DNA of 64,000 bases from Virgibacillus litoralis (GTDB taxonomy: Bacteria; Bacillota; Bacilli; Bacillales; Amphibacillaceae), in NCBI RefSeq assembly GCF_017873675.1, contig NZ_JAGGKK010000020.1:1-64000 (forward strand), in the 5' to 3' direction. This document shows, in pieces, positions 15,158 to 22,276 of this stretch. A program made the position numbers and the translations under genes. Each line of letters starts with the position of its first letter. The stretch's first letter is position 1. The notes under the pieces were generated by a model. That model was not told the DNA's origin and ran no database searches. It saw only the letters and a list, made by a program, of their open reading frames with translations.

Positions 15158-15841
15158 TTGAATGATGTAGCAAAGGCTATCAATGATTTTAGAAGAAGAA
15201 TAAATGAAGTTAATCGTTTTCGGGACAATATACTGAGTAATCAGCACTTAATGGATGTAATAAAGAAGCAAAACGCAATAAGGAACAATAATACTATAGC
15301 AAAAGCGTTTGAATACAAACATATGCAGAATTGGGCCAACTATTTCCCGAACGCATCATTCAATCAGTATCTAAAACGTATTGATGCGATAACCACTATT
15401 AAGAAAAACCCAAAATTACTATCACAAAGTTTGTCGTATTCTAATGTAATCAATCGGATACTCCAAGACTTCAATACAGATATTCTTGATGAATATGATG
15501 AAGATCTATTAGATGATTCAGAGAGCGGTAGTTTTGATGATGGAGAGGACCTTGAGTATGACGTAAAACGTCCTGCTTTTTTTAACTTAGCTTTCAAAAT
15601 AAATTATGTTATCTACACGACTGACGGTGAAGTTGAAAAAGGAAACATTGAAGGAGACGATAAAAGAAACTGGGAGAAATATGCTAAACCTGTTTTAAAA
15701 GTATTGTTCACTATATTTTTAGCTTGGGCATTTAGCAGCACACCAATTACCGATTCAAATATCTATGAGAGATTAGCTGATATTACGGAACACATAGATT
15801 TAATTGATATTGAAGACAATGAAGATAATAACGAAGATTAA
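15158..15841 (+). CDS. Unrecognised accessory protein with C-terminal membrane segment
   Basis: The start is TTG 15158, eight bases after AAAGGAG (15143-15149); an ATG at 15125 has no site. The 227-residue product has a basic helical N-terminal region, an acidic stretch (DEYDEDLLDDSESGSFDDGEDLEYD), a small beta region (FKINYVIYTTDGEVEKGN), one hydrophobic segment (VLKVLFTIFLAWAF) and an acidic tail. About 250 noncoding bases precede it, so it likely has its own promoter. Position between the late regulator and packaging genes marks it as cargo. No family recognised. Confidence 0.6.
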   Translation: MNDVAKAINDFRRRINEVNRFRDNILSNQHLMDVIKKQNAIRNNNTIAKAFEYKHMQNWANYFPNASFNQYLKRIDAITTIKKNPKLLSQSLSYSNVINRILQDFNTDILDEYDEDLLDDSESGSFDDGEDLEYDVKRPAFFNLAFKINYVIYTTDGEVEKGNIEGDDKRNWEKYAKPVLKVLFTIFLAWAFSSTPITDSNIYERLADITEHIDLIDIEDNEDNNED

Positions 15842-15887
15842 GAGTAACTTTTCTTTAGGGGAGTGAACTAATATTAAGGTAAATGAT

Positions 15888-16091
15888 ATGGACAAGTACC
15901 AGGTAACTGAACGAATGAAAATGTTAAAGCGAATGCTCGAGGATCCAGAGGCTGAAATATTTGATGTTCCATCCGAAGTTTACAAAGAGGTATTAAATCC
16001 AACCTTTGATAATGATGGATTTATTCATAAATACTATCTAACTGACATTGTTAAGGACGTAATTGAAGCATTAATTGAAAAAGGAAAATAA
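15888..16091 (+). CDS. Small accessory protein (67 aa)
   Basis: A 67-residue charged protein (MDKYQVTERMKMLKRMLED...). ATG 15888 has only a weak AAGG site; an ATT codon at 15873 is seven bases after GGGGAGTG and may be the real start. It is 47 bases downstream of the membrane-segment gene and may be co-transcribed. Function unknown. Confidence 0.5.
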   Translation: MDKYQVTERMKMLKRMLEDPEAEIFDVPSEVYKEVLNPTFDNDGFIHKYYLTDIVKDVIEALIEKGK

Positions 16092-16171
16092 AGTGGCAGA
16101 CAAATGGCAGAATAAAAGCAGAGCATTTACATTTAAATAAGTTATTATGTTATTAATAGGAAATTACTTAA

Positions 16172-16203
16172 GGCACTCATCCAATCGGTGGGTGCTTTTT
16201 TTG
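16172..16203 (+). terminator. Terminator downstream of the 15-16 kb gene pair
   Basis: GCACTCATCC pairs with GGTGGGTGC (one wobble/mismatch), then seven T. A second short hairpin, AACTCA/TGAGTT followed by ATTTTTT, lies at about 16249-16272. Confidence 0.8.
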
Positions 16204-16322
16204 TAAGATAAGCAGGGAACTTTAGTTTAATCGGTTAAGTGATAAGTAACTCAGCTATTGAGTTATTTTTTATTGTTAATAATCATAATAAATAGTGTAG
16301 ATACTATTGGTGAGGTGATACA

Positions 16323-16745
16323 ATGTGCTGGCACGGAACTCTTAAAAAAGTAGAAGTAATTAATACTGATCAATTACATAATTGTGTTCTTGTAGATGCA
16401 TGTATTGCAAATGAGATTCAATTATTGAATGATAAGGGAGTTATAACATTAGGGTGTTGTTGTGGCCATGGGCAGGCAGGTCAAATTGTTAAATATGAAA
16501 ATGCATTCGGCGAATGGAAAACTCATAGTGATGCACCCATGACTTTATTGAAAGAAGAAAGTGTTAGACTGTCTAAGGATTTAGGATATAAACCTTATCC
16601 ATATTATTATGCAGACGGCGAACAAAATGGAGTTTGGCAAATGCAACTTAAAACGGGGTGTGTTACTTTGCAAGAATGCGAAGTGTGGAATAAACAAGAT
16701 ATTATTCCTTTTAATAAAGGTGATGTAAGAGCAGGAAGCTTGTAG
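16323..16745 (+). CDS. Cys/His-rich accessory protein (140 aa)
   Basis: GAGGTGAT precedes ATG 16323. Conspicuous motifs are VDACIANEIQLLNDKGVITLG and the adjacent CCCGHG, suggesting a metal site, with further Cys near the C-terminus. Similar proteins of unknown function occur in Bacillus chromosomes and phages. The stop codon lies in the loop of a strong hairpin (16731-16753). Confidence 0.62.
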   Translation: MCWHGTLKKVEVINTDQLHNCVLVDACIANEIQLLNDKGVITLGCCCGHGQAGQIVKYENAFGEWKTHSDAPMTLLKEESVRLSKDLGYKPYPYYYADGEQNGVWQMQLKTGCVTLQECEVWNKQDIIPFNKGDVRAGSL

Positions 16746-16753
16746 CCTCCTGC
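16731..16753. terminator. Hairpin between convergent genes
   Basis: GCAGGA-A-GCT pairs with AGC-C-TCCTGC around a TGT loop; nine pairs with one mismatch. No T tract on either side, so termination is uncertain. Confidence 0.4.
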
Positions 16754-16759
16754 ATTGAT

Positions 16760-16975
16760 CTAGTACCGAGAATTACCAATACAATGTGCACAATTGTCAA
16801 AGCCTTCACTTTTGGCTTGTGAATGAGTATCAGGTATGAATGTCTTTACGTGACTATCTTTAATTCGATTAATTTGACATGAGCTCTCTTCTTTGTCTAA
16901 ATCGTGCACTTCATTAGTATTTGTGTTCCCGATATAACGATTTCCGTTAAACGGTGAATGATAACGTCTGGACAT
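16760..16975 (-). CDS. Small leftward accessory protein (71 aa)
   Basis: A 71-residue protein with excellent AAAGGAGGTGA before ATG 16975. Recognisable segments are MSRRYHSPFNGNRYIGN, NEVHDLDKE and a C-terminal DNCAHCIG CxxC with upstream His, suggesting a small metal-binding fold. Related proteins exist in Bacillus chromosomes; function unknown. It opposes the surrounding genes, as a moron with its own promoter would; a Spo0A-box-like TGTCGAAA lies just upstream on its strand. Confidence 0.72.
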   Translation of the reverse strand: MSRRYHSPFNGNRYIGNTNTNEVHDLDKEESSCQINRIKDSHVKTFIPDTHSQAKSEGFDNCAHCIGNSRY

Positions 16976-16998
16976 TTTCTCACCTCCTTTACTAGTCC

Positions 16999-17006
16999 TT
17001 TCGACA
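16999..17006 (-). promoter_or_regulatory. Spo0A-box-like site upstream of the leftward gene
   Basis: TTTCGACA here reads TGTCGAAA on the minus strand, containing the 0A-box core TGTCGAA, 24 bases before the start codon of the 71-residue gene. Inferred only from the match. Confidence 0.4.
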
Positions 17007-17049
17007 CTTAAGTTGTAAATTCCTGTTAATTTGCAGGAATATTATATTA

Positions 17050-17059
17050 TTTGTCGAAA
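17050..17059 (+). promoter_or_regulatory. Perfect 0A-box-like site upstream of kwaB
   Basis: TTTGTCGAAA matches the 0A-box consensus and lies 37 bases before the kwaB start. The identical ten bases occur at 22224-22233 on the other strand, upstream of the DUF1508 gene. Confidence 0.4.
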
Positions 17060-17095
17060 TAGTAATTAAAAGAAAAAAGGGGGAGGAATTTTTAA

Positions 17096-18019
17096 ATGGA
17101 ATTAACTGAGATTCGTACATTGTTAGAGACCTATGTAGAACCAGAAGGTCGACTATCAGTTTTATTTGTGACTAAGAATGGAACTAAATACACCTCATTT
17201 AAGCCAACAGTTTCAAATGATGTCCAAAAAGAAGTGGTAAAACTGTTTAAAGACAGTGTTCAGAGTAAAATAAATAGTGATTTGGCAAAAGTGCCTTTTA
17301 ATCCCAGTGGACATGAAAACGATGAATTCTCGGAGTGTCAAATAGAGTATCTAGGTAATTACTCGGAAGTAATAAATTTGTTTGATGAACCTGGAACTGA
17401 AGAAATTGAACCAGATGATGTGAGCTTCTTAATATTTAGATTAAGAATAAATAAAGATCAAGACCCAACAAAGTATTTATATTTGTTTAGAAAAAACCAT
17501 AAGTTAAAAAATATAAGAAAAGGCTTCTGGATGCGAAAGGTAAATGATACATTTAACATATTGGAAGGCAGTAAACTTATGGCAATTGATGGGTGGATAG
17601 ATGCTATCTCTTTAGAGGATGAGGTTATCTTCTTCAACCATATCTCTGCGGAACGTATTTTTAACTTGAGGGAAAAATATAAAGAAAATGCTGAAGTTGG
17701 CCTTGAAGAGGTGCAAAGAGGAAATAAAATACAAAACTTTGACCAGTTTAGAGATGACTGCTTAGAGGATGCTCGAATAATAAGAAGGCTAACCAAGATA
17801 CAGTCGAATCCACAAATAATAGAACTTTTTCATGCACACTTTTCTAATGCACCAGAAGTAGTGGAACTTTTTGATTTAAATATTGATTTTAACACCGATA
17901 AAACACAAATAGTGTACGCGGATAAAGATCAATTAACACACATAACAATGTTAATGAGAGACGCATACTATAGGACAGTTTTAGCAAATAGGAAAGGTGT
18001 CGACGACTTTAACGTATAA
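17096..18019 (+). CDS. kwaB: Probable Kiwa defence protein KwaB (DUF4868)
   Basis: A 307-residue protein with the DUF4868 pattern: an N-terminal region ending in LIFRLRINKD, then YLYLFRKNHKL...KGFWMRK, KLMAIDGWIDAISLEDEVIFFN, SAERIFNLREKY, and a helical C-terminus. DUF4868 is the KwaB component of the two-gene Kiwa anti-phage system. GGGGGAGG precedes ATG 17096. The companion membrane protein follows 17 bases downstream. The region is noticeably more AT-rich than the structural genes, consistent with transfer. Assignment rests on recalled family pattern plus the adjacent membrane gene; no alignment was run. Confidence 0.75.
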   Translation: MELTEIRTLLETYVEPEGRLSVLFVTKNGTKYTSFKPTVSNDVQKEVVKLFKDSVQSKINSDLAKVPFNPSGHENDEFSECQIEYLGNYSEVINLFDEPGTEEIEPDDVSFLIFRLRINKDQDPTKYLYLFRKNHKLKNIRKGFWMRKVNDTFNILEGSKLMAIDGWIDAISLEDEVIFFNHISAERIFNLREKYKENAEVGLEEVQRGNKIQNFDQFRDDCLEDARIIRRLTKIQSNPQIIELFHAHFSNAPEVVELFDLNIDFNTDKTQIVYADKDQLTHITMLMRDAYYRTVLANRKGVDDFNV

Positions 18020-18036
18020 TTTATAGGAGGTAATTA

Positions 18037-18570
18037 TTGATGATAACAAATACATTCAAAACTTTATTGTTTATCTCGTCTTTTTTACCTCTTTATTTTA
18101 TTTTAATGGTTAAATTTTATGATTTTGATAAACCCTTTAAGTGTAATTTAGTTGAAAATACTATACCATACTCTGTTCTTACGTTATTAATTGTGATATC
18201 AATTGTAACCTTTTTATACTTCTTATTTTGTGAACTAAATGAAGAGGAAGAATTTGAGGATATCGAAAATATAGATAGTGAAATATTATCATATTTTATT
18301 ACTTACATTGTTCCCCTGACAACGTTAAAAGTAGACCAAATTAATGGAGTTTTAGTAAATATTTTATTATTTATAGTTATAGGGGTCTTTTACGTTAAGA
18401 GTAATATTTTCTATCTAAATATTTTATTTACATTTTCGAATTTTAATGTTTATACAGATAAAGACAAAAAAATAATAATATCTAAGAAAAAGGCTCAAAA
18501 AATTAATGAATTGGGACTTGTAAAGGTTCGTAAAGTAGGCGATAAAATATACATTATTAATAAAAAATAA
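18037..18570 (+). CDS. kwaA: Probable Kiwa membrane protein KwaA
   Basis: A 177-residue integral membrane protein with about four hydrophobic segments (roughly 7-27, 44-67, 85-97, 103-137), an acidic loop (ELNEEEEFEDIENID), a SYFITYIVPLTTL segment and a basic cytoplasmic tail (KKAQKINELGLVKVRKVG). KwaA is the membrane component of Kiwa, normally adjacent to kwaB; here the order is kwaB then kwaA. AGGAGG precedes ATG 18037. Extremely AT-rich. A terminator follows, so kwaBA form a self-contained unit. Confidence 0.7.
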   Translation: MMITNTFKTLLFISSFLPLYFILMVKFYDFDKPFKCNLVENTIPYSVLTLLIVISIVTFLYFLFCELNEEEEFEDIENIDSEILSYFITYIVPLTTLKVDQINGVLVNILLFIVIGVFYVKSNIFYLNILFTFSNFNVYTDKDKKIIISKKKAQKINELGLVKVRKVGDKIYIINKK

Positions 18571-18583
18571 GTTTTTAGTTTTT

Positions 18584-18611
18584 AGACATCTTAAAAGGAG
18601 GTGTCTTTTTT
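18584..18611 (+). terminator. Terminator after kwaBA
   Basis: AGACATCT pairs with AGGTGTCT (with G-T pairs), followed by six T. It resembles the terminator after the next gene (18980-19008). Confidence 0.75.
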
Positions 18612-18660
18612 AATATCCCTCTTCTTTTGCCGATAGTATTATTAAAAGGAGAGTGAGACA

Positions 18661-18981
18661 TTGAAGCGGATAGACATAAAAACCATACAATTTGAAGATG
18701 GAGACATTCTTCATTTTCACACTGGCCATATTCTAGTTATAGAAAGCGGCCTAAGAGAGGGCTGGAAAGTAGAATTACGATTCATTGTAGATGAAACACC
18801 ATTGGCAAAAAGAGTTGAAGATACTGAAATGCCTACTATAACTATGACTAGCTTAGAAGATAATTCTTTTAAAGGTGTGGTAAGTATAAAGAATTTATCA
18901 GTCCTTCCAGGTGGGAGGTTTGCAACTCTCGAAGGTATCGGTAAGCTTGAAGGATATAAATCTTATATAGGTGATATCTAG
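18661..18981 (+). CDS. Accessory protein of unknown function (106 aa)
   Basis: Start TTG 18661 follows AAAAGGAGAGTGAGACA. The 106-residue product is beta-rich (DILHFHTGHILVIESG, KVELRFIVDE, ATLEGIGKLEGY). It is flanked on both sides by near-copies of one terminator, so it is an independent cassette beside the Kiwa pair. No family recognised. Confidence 0.6.
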   Translation: MKRIDIKTIQFEDGDILHFHTGHILVIESGLREGWKVELRFIVDETPLAKRVEDTEMPTITMTSLEDNSFKGVVSIKNLSVLPGGRFATLEGIGKLEGYKSYIGDI

Positions 18982-19008
18982 ACATCTCAAAAAGAGGTGT
19001 CTTTTTTA
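18980..19008 (+). terminator. Terminator after the 106-aa gene
   Basis: AGACATCTC pairs with GAGGTGTCT, followed by six T; the stop codon overlaps its left arm. Confidence 0.8.
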
Positions 19009-19082
19009 TATACCATCCTATAGGTGATTGCCGTTTCAGTAAGAGATTTGATTCATAAAATATCGTGATGGAGGTGATAAAT

Positions 19083-19343
19083 ATGGTCTGCAGACGTAAC
19101 AATTTCATTCGCGATAGAAGAAGAGCAAGAGGAAAGGATCAAGTCAGAGGTGTAGAAAGAGATAGAGATAAGGATGAAGTCATGGGAAGAGATCGAGATA
19201 AAGATCAAGTCAGAGGCAGAGAAAGAGACCGAGACAGAGATCGGGTTAGAGGTAGAGATAGAGATAAGGATGAAGTCATGGGAAGAGATCGAGACAGAGA
19301 TCAGGTTAGAGGCAGAGAAAGAAAACGGAGACATTGCTGTTAA
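19083..19343 (+). CDS. Arg/Asp repeat protein with terminal cysteines
   Basis: GGAGGTGATAAAT precedes ATG 19083. After MVCRRNNFIRDRRR the 86-residue protein is almost wholly repeats of the RDRDKDxVxGRxRD type and ends RHCC. The DNA repeats too: about 90 bases at 19152-19239 recur at 19257-19320. It is highly charged and probably disordered or coiled. Function unknown. The minus strand is also open here but has no ribosome site. Confidence 0.6.
   Translation: MVCRRNNFIRDRRRARGKDQVRGVERDRDKDEVMGRDRDKDQVRGRERDRDRDRVRGRDRDKDEVMGRDRDRDQVRGRERKRRHCC
19152..19320 (+). repeat. Internal tandem repeat of the Arg/Asp gene
   Basis: A block containing GGATGAAGTCATGGGAAGAG occurs twice, at about 19164-19193 and 19269-19298, with flanking GAGATAGAGATAA and CAGAGGCAGAGAAAG also shared. 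It can expand or contract by recombination in frame. Confidence 0.7.
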
Positions 19344-19352
19344 AAAATGGAC

Positions 19353-19378
19353 AAGGTGCCTAATACGGCACCTTTTAT
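19353..19378 (+). terminator. Terminator after the Arg/Asp repeat gene
   Basis: AAGGTGCC pairs perfectly with GGCACCTT around TAATAC, followed by a T-rich tract. It closes the accessory block. Confidence 0.8.
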
Positions 19379-19407
19379 ATATATAATTTAAAAGGAGAGT
19401 GTTAATC

Positions 19408-19728
19408 ATGGCTGGCGATAAGTCGAGCGAAGGTGAGAAAACAATAAGTGCTGGAACATTAATAATTATGGCAGATGTATCCGATGCATTAAAAGGACTT
19501 AAGGCAGTACAACGTGAAGCAAAGAAAGGTACTGCCGCATTGAAAGAGTTGGAAGAACAGCAGAAAAGAAATAATACATTGAGTGGTTATAGTCCACACA
19601 CCGTAGTCTTTGATGAAATGCACACAATGTGTCCTTTGTGCGGTAATCCTAACACGGAAGAAAGACGAACTATTGCACGTGGTACTGAATTAGTTTGTCT
19701 TAGCTGCGGATGGGCTGATAACAAATGA
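19408..19728 (+). CDS. Zinc-ribbon phage protein upstream of HNH
   Basis: AAAAGGAGAGTGTTAATC precedes ATG 19408. The 106-residue protein has an Ala/Lys-rich coiled N-terminal half (about 25-55) and a C-terminal CPLCG...CLSCG zinc ribbon. It is coupled to the HNH gene by an ATGA overlap, suggesting a role in DNA packaging or in late expression, but this is inference. Confidence 0.6.
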   Translation: MAGDKSSEGEKTISAGTLIIMADVSDALKGLKAVQREAKKGTAALKELEEQQKRNNTLSGYSPHTVVFDEMHTMCPLCGNPNTEERRTIARGTELVCLSCGWADNK

Positions 19729-20045
19729 CCCTAACTAAAGAACAAGCTACTGCCTTTTACAAAACAAGCGTATGGCAAAAATGTAGGGAGATGGTACTTT
19801 CAAGAGACTTAGAGCTATGTCAAGAATGCCTACCTACTGTAGGACCTGTGCCTGCCGATACCGTTCACCATGTTGTTCACCTTAGAGATGATCCAAGCAA
19901 AGCGTTGGACATGGACAACTTGGTTAGCGTTTGCGCTTCTTGTCATAACAAACTTCATCCTGAGAAACGGGAAAGGAAGCAATCAAAGTCGATTTCAAAT
20001 AGAATAAAAGTTGTTGAATTGTGTCAAAATCCTGAACAATTTTGA
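19725..20045 (+). CDS. HNH endonuclease of the packaging module
   Basis: A 106-residue HNH nuclease: CQECL, the HHVVHL histidines, DNLVSVCASCHNKLHP with the second CxxC pair. Such proteins next to terminase genes are needed for cos cleavage in several Gram-positive and HK97-like phages. It ends just before a GC-rich palindromic stretch and the terminase small subunit. Confidence 0.9.
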   Translation: MTLTKEQATAFYKTSVWQKCREMVLSRDLELCQECLPTVGPVPADTVHHVVHLRDDPSKALDMDNLVSVCASCHNKLHPEKRERKQSKSISNRIKVVELCQNPEQF

Positions 20046-20049
20046 CAAT

Positions 20050-20152
20050 CGGACAAGCCCCCTCCCCAAAATTGTGGGACTTTTGCCTTCTATAGACCGA
20101 GGGGGCAGCTTCGTATTTATCGCGGAAGATTTTTCATGAAGGGGGGTACCCC
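20050..20152. other. Candidate cos region
   Basis: Between HNH and terS lie GC-rich palindromes unusual for this AT-rich phage: GCCCCCTC (20057-20064) with GAGGGGGC (20099-20106), and the 10-base palindrome GGGGTACCCC (20143-20152). Location and composition fit a cohesive-end site; cut positions cannot be read from sequence. Confidence 0.45.
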
Positions 20153-20180
20153 GAAAAAAGCTAGAAGGGAGGATTTAGAA

Positions 20181-20498
20181 ATGGGAGTGCCTACTGCAAA
20201 ATCATTACGGAATTATCTTGGAGAATCGTACCAGGAATCAGATGAAGAGTTGATTAAATTGTATGTGGAAACGCACCAGTTTTACCGAAAACTTAAAAAA
20301 GAGATAGGCAAACAGGATCTAATGTACGAATATACGAATAAAGCAGGGGCTACAAACCTTACTAAAAATCCCCTTGTAGTCGAACAAGCAAAAACCGTAC
20401 AAACATTAAATAATTTATTGAAGTCCCTTGGCCTTACACCTGCTCAACGTAAGAAAGTAGTGAATGGCGATGACAGCGACGACTTCGACTCCTTCTAA
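20181..20498 (+). CDS. terS: Terminase small subunit (P27 family)
   Basis: DNA-recognition subunit of the packaging motor. ATG 20181 is preferred (GGGAGG nine bases upstream); an in-frame ATG at 20136 would lie in the palindromic region. The 105-residue product has helices SLRNYLGESYQESDEELIKLY and HQFYRKLKKEIG, a conserved KNPLVVEQAKTVQTLNNLLKSLGLTPAQRKK segment and an acidic tail, as in P27-type TerS. It overlaps the terminase large subunit gene. Confidence 0.85.
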   Translation: MGVPTAKSLRNYLGESYQESDEELIKLYVETHQFYRKLKKEIGKQDLMYEYTNKAGATNLTKNPLVVEQAKTVQTLNNLLKSLGLTPAQRKKVVNGDDSDDFDSF

Positions 20499-21980
20499 GA
20501 TTAAAAAAGCAACACAAAGTTTTAGTTTTATCGCGTGGAAAAAAGAGCAGATTAAAAAAGGTGCCATATTAACTGATTCATCAGATAGGCTTTTAACAAC
20601 CTGGTATGCTGAACAAGTTGTAAAAGGGAACATTCTTGAAAGTGAAAAAAACATATTATCTGCAAAAAGGCATTTAAAGGATTTAAAAAGGCAGGGAACA
20701 GAAGATTTTCCTTGGGTATTCGTTGAAGATGATGGTCACAGGCCAGTACGGTTCATTGAAAAGTATTGCAAACCCTCTAAAGGTGATTTTGATAAATTAG
20801 TTATACAACCATGGCAACACTTCATTGTTGGTTCACTCTATGGTTGGGTTCATAAAGATACAGGTGTAAGGCGCTTCCGTGAGGGCCTTATTTTTATTGG
20901 TCGTAAAAATGGTAAATCAACGCTCGTTTCCGGTCTTTCTCTTTATTCTGTAAGCAAAGATGGAGAAAACGGTGCTGATGTTTACTTATTGGCTAATACA
21001 AAACAGCAGGCTGGAATTATTTTCGATGAAGCGATTCTCAGGGAGCAGATGCGCTTGGGGGCGCGATTGTCGATGAACGTACTTTTTACTATATGGCTGA
21101 ATTGGATAATGAAAAAGAATTCGAAAAGCCGGAGATGTGGGTAAAAGCTAATCCGAATATGGGTGTATCGCTTGATTTAGATACATTGATTGAGGATTGG
21201 GAGAAAGATAAACGAACTCCTGAAGAACGTTCTGACTTTATCACAAAACAGTTCAACATATTCGTGAATGGCAGCAAGATGCCGTTTATTGACTTTAAAA
21301 CACTGGAGAAAAACGATAAGCACTTAAATGTAATAGACCTATATGGAACGATTGCTGTTGGTGGTTATGACTTATCTGATTCAGAAGACTTCACAAGTGC
21401 GTGCTTAGAGATACCGATTATGGCAACTGGTGATGTTTTTGTATTATCGCATTCATGGATACCCAGGAAGAAAACGTTGTTGAACAATGAAAAAATACCA
21501 TATCAAGAATGGTCAGAGGGAGGCTATCTTACTATTGTGGATGAAGATTATATCAATGAAGATGTAGTTCATGACTGGTTTGTGGAGCAAGCAAACCATT
21601 TTAATCTGGAATTAATTACCTATGACCCAGCGAAAGCTTTCCGATTGAACAAAGCGTTTGAACAGGAAGGCTATCCGACAGAAGTAGTTAGGCAGGGTTT
21701 TTTAACATTAGGTCCAGCAATGGATGACCTTAAAAATATGTTCCTAGATGGAAAGGTTATTTTTAATGAGAACCCATTGTTACGCTGGTATATAAACAAT
21801 GTGGAGTTAGTGAAAGACAGAAATAACAATAAAATGCCTACTAAAGCTAATCGATATCGTAAAATTGATGGGTTTGCAGCGTTACTAAACGCTCATACAA
21901 AAGTGATGGAGAAATTGGTAGTTCCGCCCGGTGATGGTGATATTGGGGTTGTTAGTATGGCTGATTTGATGGGGAGTTAA
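20464..21980 (+). pseudogene. terL: Terminase large subunit with internal deletion and frameshift
   Basis: The N-terminal part (20464 to about 21033) is intact to GIIFDEA and contains the Walker A-like GRKNGKST (K151). The frame then ends in an unrelated tail at 21144. The family sequence resumes in the -1 frame from about 21063 (AIVDERTFYYMAELDNE) and continues to 21980 with the nuclease-domain start GGYDLSDSEDFTS. The region normally between them, including the Walker B/coupling segment, is absent: about 100 residues by recalled family length. The junction lies within 21030-21063. The protein cannot work as an ATPase in this form. Confidence 0.85.
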
Positions 21981-21981
21981 A

Positions 21982-22007
21982 AAGGTCGCCCTCCTTAAGA
22001 CGACCTT
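21982..22007 (-). terminator. Terminator after the DUF1508 gene
   Basis: AAGGTCG pairs with CGACCTT; on the minus strand TTTTTA follows. It serves the leftward DUF1508 gene and may also act on the rightward packaging transcript. Confidence 0.65.
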
Positions 22008-22018
22008 GATAGCATTAG

Positions 22019-22207
22019 TTATTTAGATATGTCAATAACGCTGGAATCAGAATCAATATTAGTTTTAATTGAATCAATGGTGTTTTCAGCACTTTGTTTA
22101 CTGGTATACGTTTCGCTAGTTGCGACTACTTGACTATTATTTGATTTGATAACGAAATAATATTGGCCATTGGCGGACTTCTTAATAACAAAATACATTT
22201 TATTCAC
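22019..22207 (-). CDS. DUF1508 (YegP-like) small protein
   Basis: A 62-residue protein with one DUF1508 unit: YFVIKKSANGQYYFVIKSNNSQVVATSETYTSK...AENTIDSIK. The family's function is not established. GGGAGGTGAATAAA precedes ATG 22207. It is inserted backwards between terL and portal with its own terminator and a 0A-box-like TTTGTCGAAA 17-26 bases upstream: a classic moron. Confidence 0.75.
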   Translation of the reverse strand: MNKMYFVIKKSANGQYYFVIKSNNSQVVATSETYTSKQSAENTIDSIKTNIDSDSSVIDISK

Positions 22208-22223
22208 CTCCCTATTATTAATG

Positions 22224-22233
22224 TTTCGACAAA
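22224..22233 (-). promoter_or_regulatory. 0A-box-like site upstream of the DUF1508 gene
   Basis: Reads TTTGTCGAAA on the minus strand, identical to 17050-17059. TTTACA lies just upstream on the minus strand and an AT-rich -10-like ATAATA downstream, so the box would fall in the promoter spacer. Confidence 0.4.
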
Positions 22234-22276
22234 TATGTAAAAAGTCCTACAAAAATCTTTGGAAGGTGGTGATAAA

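Noticed and set aside
19152-19320. Repeated 90-bp unit considered as a CRISPR-like or noncoding array
   Set aside because: Repeats are contiguous, in frame and coding; no unique spacers.
19053-19409. 118-codon minus-strand frame rich in Ser/Ile across the Arg/Asp repeat gene
   Set aside because: It is the antisense image of the repeat; the plus strand has a GGAGGTGA site and a following terminator, the minus strand has neither.
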